Source: Collinsella aerofaciens
Lineage (GTDB): Bacteria > Actinomycetota > Coriobacteriia > Coriobacteriales > Coriobacteriaceae
Assembly: GCA_030826265.1 (NCBI GenBank)
Contig: JAPJOH010000003.1
Location: 40,537 to 104,536, forward strand
Reading direction: 5' to 3'
DNA: 64,000 nucleotides
Shown: in pieces, positions 60,249-64,000 of the stretch
Numbering within the stretch: position 1 is the first letter of the stretch
Layout of the letters: each line of letters begins with the position of its first letter
The notes under the pieces: model-generated
Databases searched by the model: none
The model's input: the letters and a program-made list of their open reading frames with translations, nothing else
Told to the model about the DNA's origin: nothing
Position numbers and translations under genes: made by a program

Positions 60249-61116
60249 ACGCCTCCCTCACCTTTCCGTGCACATGTCTGATAACCGCGGCAACGTCATC
60301 GGCCGAGGCAGTTCCGTTATTAACGATAAAATTAGCGTGAACGGGCGAAACTTCCGCGCCGCCAATCGAAAAACCCTTTAATCCACAATCCTCGATAAGC
60401 TTGCCCACACTCGCATCGGGCGGGTTGCGAAAGACCGACCCGCAGGATGCGCGACCCATGGGCTGCGTACGCTTGCGCCTCGTCAGGTACCGTTCCATGC
60501 GCTCGCGAATGTCGGCCTTGGGCGCCGGTTTAAGCTTGAGCACGCACTCGAGGATGATCTCATTGCGGGGAAGGCTACATTCGCGGTAGCCCCAAGTGAT
60601 CTCGGACCCCGCATAATGCTTGATACCGGATGCCGGGTCAAACGTTACGACATCCTCAACCAGCGAGCCAATCCACTCGGTCCGCGTGCCGGCATTCATA
60701 GATATCGCACCGCCAACCGAGCCAGGGATGCCAACGGCAAACTCAAGGCCCGAGAGGCTACGCGACAGGGCGTCGTTGACCAGGCGCGCAAACATCACGC
60801 CCGCACCGACCGTCAGCGTACAACCGTCATCGGCAACAACCGTGCGCTGAAACTCACGTCCGAGAGAAATGACGGCACCGCGATAACCGCCATCGGCAAC
60901 CAGCAGATTGGAGCCCTTGCCGATGATGACCCACGGCACCTGCTCGCGATCGAGCACCGCCACGGCGCGGCGGAGGGCATGATAACTATGGCACGTCACA
61001 AAGAGGTCGGCCTTGCCGCCGATACGATAGCTCGTATGACGCGCAAGGCGCTCGTCCTCGATCACATCCGTGTCGATCATGCCCGAGAGCGCCATGACGG
61101 CGTTAAACAGACCCAT
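60205..61116 (-). CDS. murB: UDP-N-acetylenolpyruvoylglucosamine reductase
   Basis: A 303-residue flavoenzyme. TSYRIGGKADLFV, IIGKGSNLLVADGGYRGAVI (FAD binding), GIPGSVGGAISMNAG, GYRECSLPRNEII and SCGSVFRNP (catalytic Ser) match MurB. It makes UDP-MurNAc. Starts 5 bases after murC. Its final 44 bases overlap the ftsQ start. Confidence 0.96.
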   Translation of the reverse strand: MGLFNAVMALSGMIDTDVIEDERLARHTSYRIGGKADLFVTCHSYHALRRAVAVLDREQVPWVIIGKGSNLLVADGGYRGAVISLGREFQRTVVADDGCTLTVGAGVMFARLVNDALSRSLSGLEFAVGIPGSVGGAISMNAGTRTEWIGSLVEDVVTFDPASGIKHYAGSEITWGYRECSLPRNEIILECVLKLKPAPKADIRERMERYLTRRKRTQPMGRASCGSVFRNPPDASVGKLIEDCGLKGFSIGGAEVSPVHANFIVNNGTASADDVAAVIRHVHGKVREAYGIELRPEVKFLGF

Positions 61117-61121
61117 TAGAC

Positions 61122-62540
61122 TTAAGCGTCTTTCTTGGCAGTCAGATACTCAATGAACTCGGGGCCGACGGTCGTAACGTCACCGGCACCCATAGTGAGC
61201 AGCAGGTCGCCCGCGCCCACCATCTGCTCGAGCTCCTGATTGAGCTCAAGACGGCTGGAGCAGTACACGACCTCCTTGCCAGGATGCTTGGCGCGCACGG
61301 TATCGGCGAGCATCTTAGAGGTAACACCCGGAATGGGCATCTCGCCAGCCGAGAACACATCAATCAGCAGCAGTTTATCGGCATTGGCAAATGCATCGGC
61401 AAAGTCGTCGCACAGGGCCTGCAGGCGCGAATAGCGGTGCGGCTGGAACACGACGTCGACGTGCTTGTAGCCCAGCGACGAAGCAGCAGCAAGCGTCGCC
61501 TTGATCTCGGTGGGGTGATGGCCGTAATCATCGACCACGGTGATGCCATCGATATCGCCCACGTGGGTAAAGCGACGGCGGACGCCCTCAAAGCTCGAGA
61601 GCGCCTTGGCGGCGGCGTCGATGTCAAGGCCCAGGACATGGGCGACGGTGAGCACCGCCGTGGCGTTGAGCATGTTGTGGCGACCGGGATTGCTCTTGAT
61701 CTCCACGGCATGCTCAGTGCCGTCCTCAAAGCGAACGATAAAGTCACTCTGGATGCCCTTGACATCCGGGTGCATGCAGACGATGTCGTTGCTCTCGGCA
61801 AAGCCGTAGGAAAGCACGTGACGGCCCGTCGACTTGGCGAGCTCGACCAGATGCGGGTCCTCACCGCAGACGATGGCGGTGCCGTCCTCGCCCACCAGGC
61901 TCATGAATTTGGCGAAAGTTGCCTCGATCTCCTCGATACCCGAGTAGTGATCGAGGTGATCGGCCTCGACGTTGGTCACAATGACCACGTTGGGGTTCAG
62001 GAACAGGAAGGAGCTGTCGGACTCATCGGCCTCGGCGACAAAATAGTCGCCCGAGCCGTTCTTGCCGTTCGTGTCATAGCCCTCGACGATGCCACCGATC
62101 AAGAAGCTCGGATCCAGACCCATGCGGTCGAGCATGGTGGCGCACATCGAAGACGTGGTGGTCTTGCCATGCGTGCCGGCAACAGCGACGGTGGTGTAGC
62201 CGTGGCCCAAAGCAGAGAGCATCTTGGCACGGGGCCACACGGGAATACCAAGCTCGCGAGCGCGCACGAGTTCAGGGTTGGACTCTGGAATAGCGGTGGA
62301 GACAACAACCACGTCGGGCTTGACCTCGTCGATCGTGGCGGCCTCATGGCCCACATGCACCTTCACACCAGCGCGGGTAAGCTGGCGGATATAACGTGAC
62401 GTCTTAAGGTCGGAGCCGGTAACGGCATAACCACGCTCGTGCAGAACGAGGGCGATGCCGCTCATGCCGGCGCCGCCGATACCGATAAAGTGGGCGCTCT
62501 TAAACTCGGGCGCGGAGGTTGCAGTCTGGGAATCAGCCAT
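61122..62540 (-). CDS. murC: UDP-N-acetylmuramate-L-alanine ligase
   Basis: A 472-residue Mur ligase. AHFIGIGGAGMSGIALVL (UDP-binding loop), VAVAGTHGKTTTSSM (ATP P-loop), VEADHLDHYSGIEEIEATF, NMLNATAVLTVAHVLG and VVDDYGHHPTEI. It adds the first residue of the stem peptide. The ATG at 62540 is chosen by homology; GGAG lies about 11 bases upstream, slightly far. Confidence 0.97.
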   Translation of the reverse strand: MADSQTATSAPEFKSAHFIGIGGAGMSGIALVLHERGYAVTGSDLKTSRYIRQLTRAGVKVHVGHEAATIDEVKPDVVVVSTAIPESNPELVRARELGIPVWPRAKMLSALGHGYTTVAVAGTHGKTTTSSMCATMLDRMGLDPSFLIGGIVEGYDTNGKNGSGDYFVAEADESDSSFLFLNPNVVIVTNVEADHLDHYSGIEEIEATFAKFMSLVGEDGTAIVCGEDPHLVELAKSTGRHVLSYGFAESNDIVCMHPDVKGIQSDFIVRFEDGTEHAVEIKSNPGRHNMLNATAVLTVAHVLGLDIDAAAKALSSFEGVRRRFTHVGDIDGITVVDDYGHHPTEIKATLAAASSLGYKHVDVVFQPHRYSRLQALCDDFADAFANADKLLLIDVFSAGEMPIPGVTSKMLADTVRAKHPGKEVVYCSSRLELNQELEQMVGAGDLLLTMGAGDVTTVGPEFIEYLTAKKDA

Positions 62541-62637
62541 GTGCTCGTGTACTCCTTGCGTAAACACTGCCTGTAACCCGTTAACTGTACCGCACCTACC
62601 GCATCAGCGCGAGGGCGACCGACGATATCCCGTCTAA

Positions 62638-63753
62638 CTAACGCAAACCCTCTACCGCATCCGCCAGAAGAGCGGCGGCCCTATCCTGAGCCAGACCACG
62701 CGCCGCCTGACGCATGGCGTCGCGTGCCGCCGCGTCATCGACCAGGTGCAGCAGCTCATCGGCAAAGGCAGAACCGTCGATATCGGCATCGGCGCAGAGC
62801 ACGCCGGCCCCGGCGTCGACCAGATAACGGGCATTGGTGGTTTGGTGGTCGGCTGTCGCATGCGGGTACGGCACGAGCACCGAAGGCACGGCGAGCGCAG
62901 CGATCTCGGCCACGCTCGATGCGCCCGAACGCGAGAGCACCAAATCGGCAGCAGCCAGCATATCGCCCATGTTGTCGATGTAAGGCTGGACGCGGTAACG
63001 CTTCGCCTCCTCGGGCGTCAGCGCCAAAGCGCGCTCGGTCTCCTCAAAGCCGTCGGCACCCGTCGAATGCAACACATAGAGATTCTTGCGCGAAAGCAGC
63101 TCGTTTTTGAGCGAAACCACGCGCTCGTTGAGGTGCTGGGCGCCAAGTGAACCGCCAAAGACGAGCAGCAGCGTAGCGTCCTCGGGAACACCAAGTGCCT
63201 TGCGGCCGCGAGCGCGATCGCCCTCGATCACCGAGCGACGTACGGGGTTACCGGTCATGAGCACGTGGTCAGGGTCACCTTCGCGCTCAAAGACCGAACG
63301 CGCTGCCGGCACCGAGATGCACACGCGGGCGGCGTGGGAGTTCATCATCTTGTTGGCCAGGCCCGGAACAGAGTTCTGCTCATGCAGCAGATACGGAACG
63401 CCCGCGCCCTTGCACCACCCCAGCAGCGGAACCTCGACATAGGCACCAAAACCGATGGCGGCATCGGGCTTGCCGACCTTTGAGAAATGATTGGCGAGCG
63501 CACGTTTGGCCTTGTTGACACGCCACAGCGAGGTCAGCGCCGTCCAAGGACGGGAGCGGTCGAAGCCCGTGACCGTAATGGGCACAAAATCAAACCCAGC
63601 CTCGGGGACCAGACGACCCTCGAGCTTGCGCGACTGGCCCACGAACACAACGTGGTGGCCACGATCACGCAGTTCTTCGGCCAAGGCGAGCGCGGGGTTG
63701 ATGTGTCCTGCCGTGCCGCCGGCTGCAATAGCAACGGTCATTTTATCGGTCAT
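62638..63753 (-). CDS. murG: UDP-GlcNAc:undecaprenyl-PP-MurNAc-pentapeptide transferase
   Basis: A 371-residue GT28 glycosyltransferase. AIAAGGTAGHINPALALAEEL (G-loop 1), GFGAYVEVPLLGWCKGAGVPYLLHEQNSVPG and VFGGSLGAQHLNERV, then DLVLSRSGASSVAEIAALAVPSVLVPYPHATADHQTTNA. It makes lipid II at the membrane. The ATG at 63753 overlaps the preceding gene's stop by 11 bases; AAGGGAC lies upstream. Confidence 0.97.
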   Translation of the reverse strand: MTDKMTVAIAAGGTAGHINPALALAEELRDRGHHVVFVGQSRKLEGRLVPEAGFDFVPITVTGFDRSRPWTALTSLWRVNKAKRALANHFSKVGKPDAAIGFGAYVEVPLLGWCKGAGVPYLLHEQNSVPGLANKMMNSHAARVCISVPAARSVFEREGDPDHVLMTGNPVRRSVIEGDRARGRKALGVPEDATLLLVFGGSLGAQHLNERVVSLKNELLSRKNLYVLHSTGADGFEETERALALTPEEAKRYRVQPYIDNMGDMLAAADLVLSRSGASSVAEIAALAVPSVLVPYPHATADHQTTNARYLVDAGAGVLCADADIDGSAFADELLHLVDDAAARDAMRQAARGLAQDRAAALLADAVEGLR

Positions 63754-64000
63754 GGTAGTCCCTTCGTACACGCGGTCCCTGGTCGTCGGTGCGCAGACGC
63801 GCCGACGGGTCCGAGTTCAAATGGATTCGATTATATCCGCCGCCCGCGTTGCGAGGGCTGGGGCGCTGAGGACGACCTTGCGGAGCCATTCGCGGGCGTG
63901 GACGAGCTGCCGGCTCGGATGGAGAACCATCAAGAACGGTAAAGCCGCTACGCGAAGGTCGTTCACCGCGCACATGGGCCACGCCGGCAGTGCTCTCGTC
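63743..64000 (-). CDS. ftsW: 3' end of the gene preceding murG, probably ftsW (partial)
   Basis: The frame is open at the window edge and ends TAA at 63743, overlapping the murG start. The visible 85 residues are a basic, Pro/Arg/Ser-rich tail (GERPSRSGFTVLDGSPSEPAARPRPR...) without membrane helices. FtsW commonly precedes murG and in actinobacteria has a long cytoplasmic C-terminus, so this is the likely identity; the window does not include its catalytic part. Confidence 0.55.
   Translation of the reverse strand, partial: DESTAGVAHVRGERPSRSGFTVLDGSPSEPAARPRPRMAPQGRPQRPSPRNAGGGYNRIHLNSDPSARLRTDDQGPRVRRDYHDR

Overview
The window is high-GC chromosomal DNA, coded almost entirely with C/G-ending codons. 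Its content (short DivIVA, SepF-YggT, a dcw cluster, anaerobic selenium and 2-hydroxyacyl-CoA-dehydratase-type enzymes, no aerobic respiratory genes) suggests an anaerobic actinobacterium of the class Coriobacteriia, probably Collinsella or a close relative. That placement is inference; no rRNA is present.

Left part (1-15.8 kb), mostly minus strand. Two tRNA genes (Gly-TCC, Pro-TGG) lie beside a partly duplicated, palindrome-rich stretch. Then come a BrnQ-type transporter and a compact run read right to left: two single-subunit double-cubane/2-hydroxyacyl-CoA-dehydratase-like proteins, their ASKHA activase, a family-4 glycosyltransferase, selD, yedF, a DUF3343 gene and a cysteine/selenocysteine lyase-like gene. 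selD contains an in-frame TGA at codon 17 and must be read as a selenoprotein; the open frame alone hides its true N-terminus. Next is a molybdate import and molybdopterin cluster (modA, a modB with an extra extracytoplasmic domain, modC, mogA/moaB, moeA).

Middle (16-34.7 kb): single genes and short units. These are a CLC-type channel, a lipid kinase, an ArfB/RF-like hydrolase, xpt, an MFS pump, metY, YigZ, RNase P RNA, rpsA, a cysteine desulfidase, rpiB, ndk, argH and argG. Ahead of argG lies a 24-codon, arginine-rich leader ORF followed by mutually exclusive hairpins, which looks like an arginine attenuator.

Right part (34.7-64 kb): polA, an M18 aminopeptidase, yaaA, a TPP riboswitch with thiC and thiD, a bacterial-PARG-like protein with an altered catalytic motif, a Bax-inhibitor protein, a Pit phosphate transporter with its DUF47 partner, and a nitroreductase. 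The last 14 kb is a cell-wall/division cluster (ftsW tail, murG, murC, murB, ftsQ, ftsZ, pgeF, yggS, sepF, yggT, divIVA) interrupted by a complete pstSCAB-phoU operon. pgeF overlaps pstS by ATGA.

Intergenic spaces carry several families of long palindromes. One has arms beginning AASTTGCGGTG that covary between copies. Another has variable, paired outer stems around a conserved internal loop (GAAAGA-GAG facing CGA-GG-TTGA) and sits 3' of both dehydratase-like paralogues and of rnpB. Two more are 26-29 bp perfect palindromes. No CRISPR array, rRNA, insertion sequence or prophage was seen.
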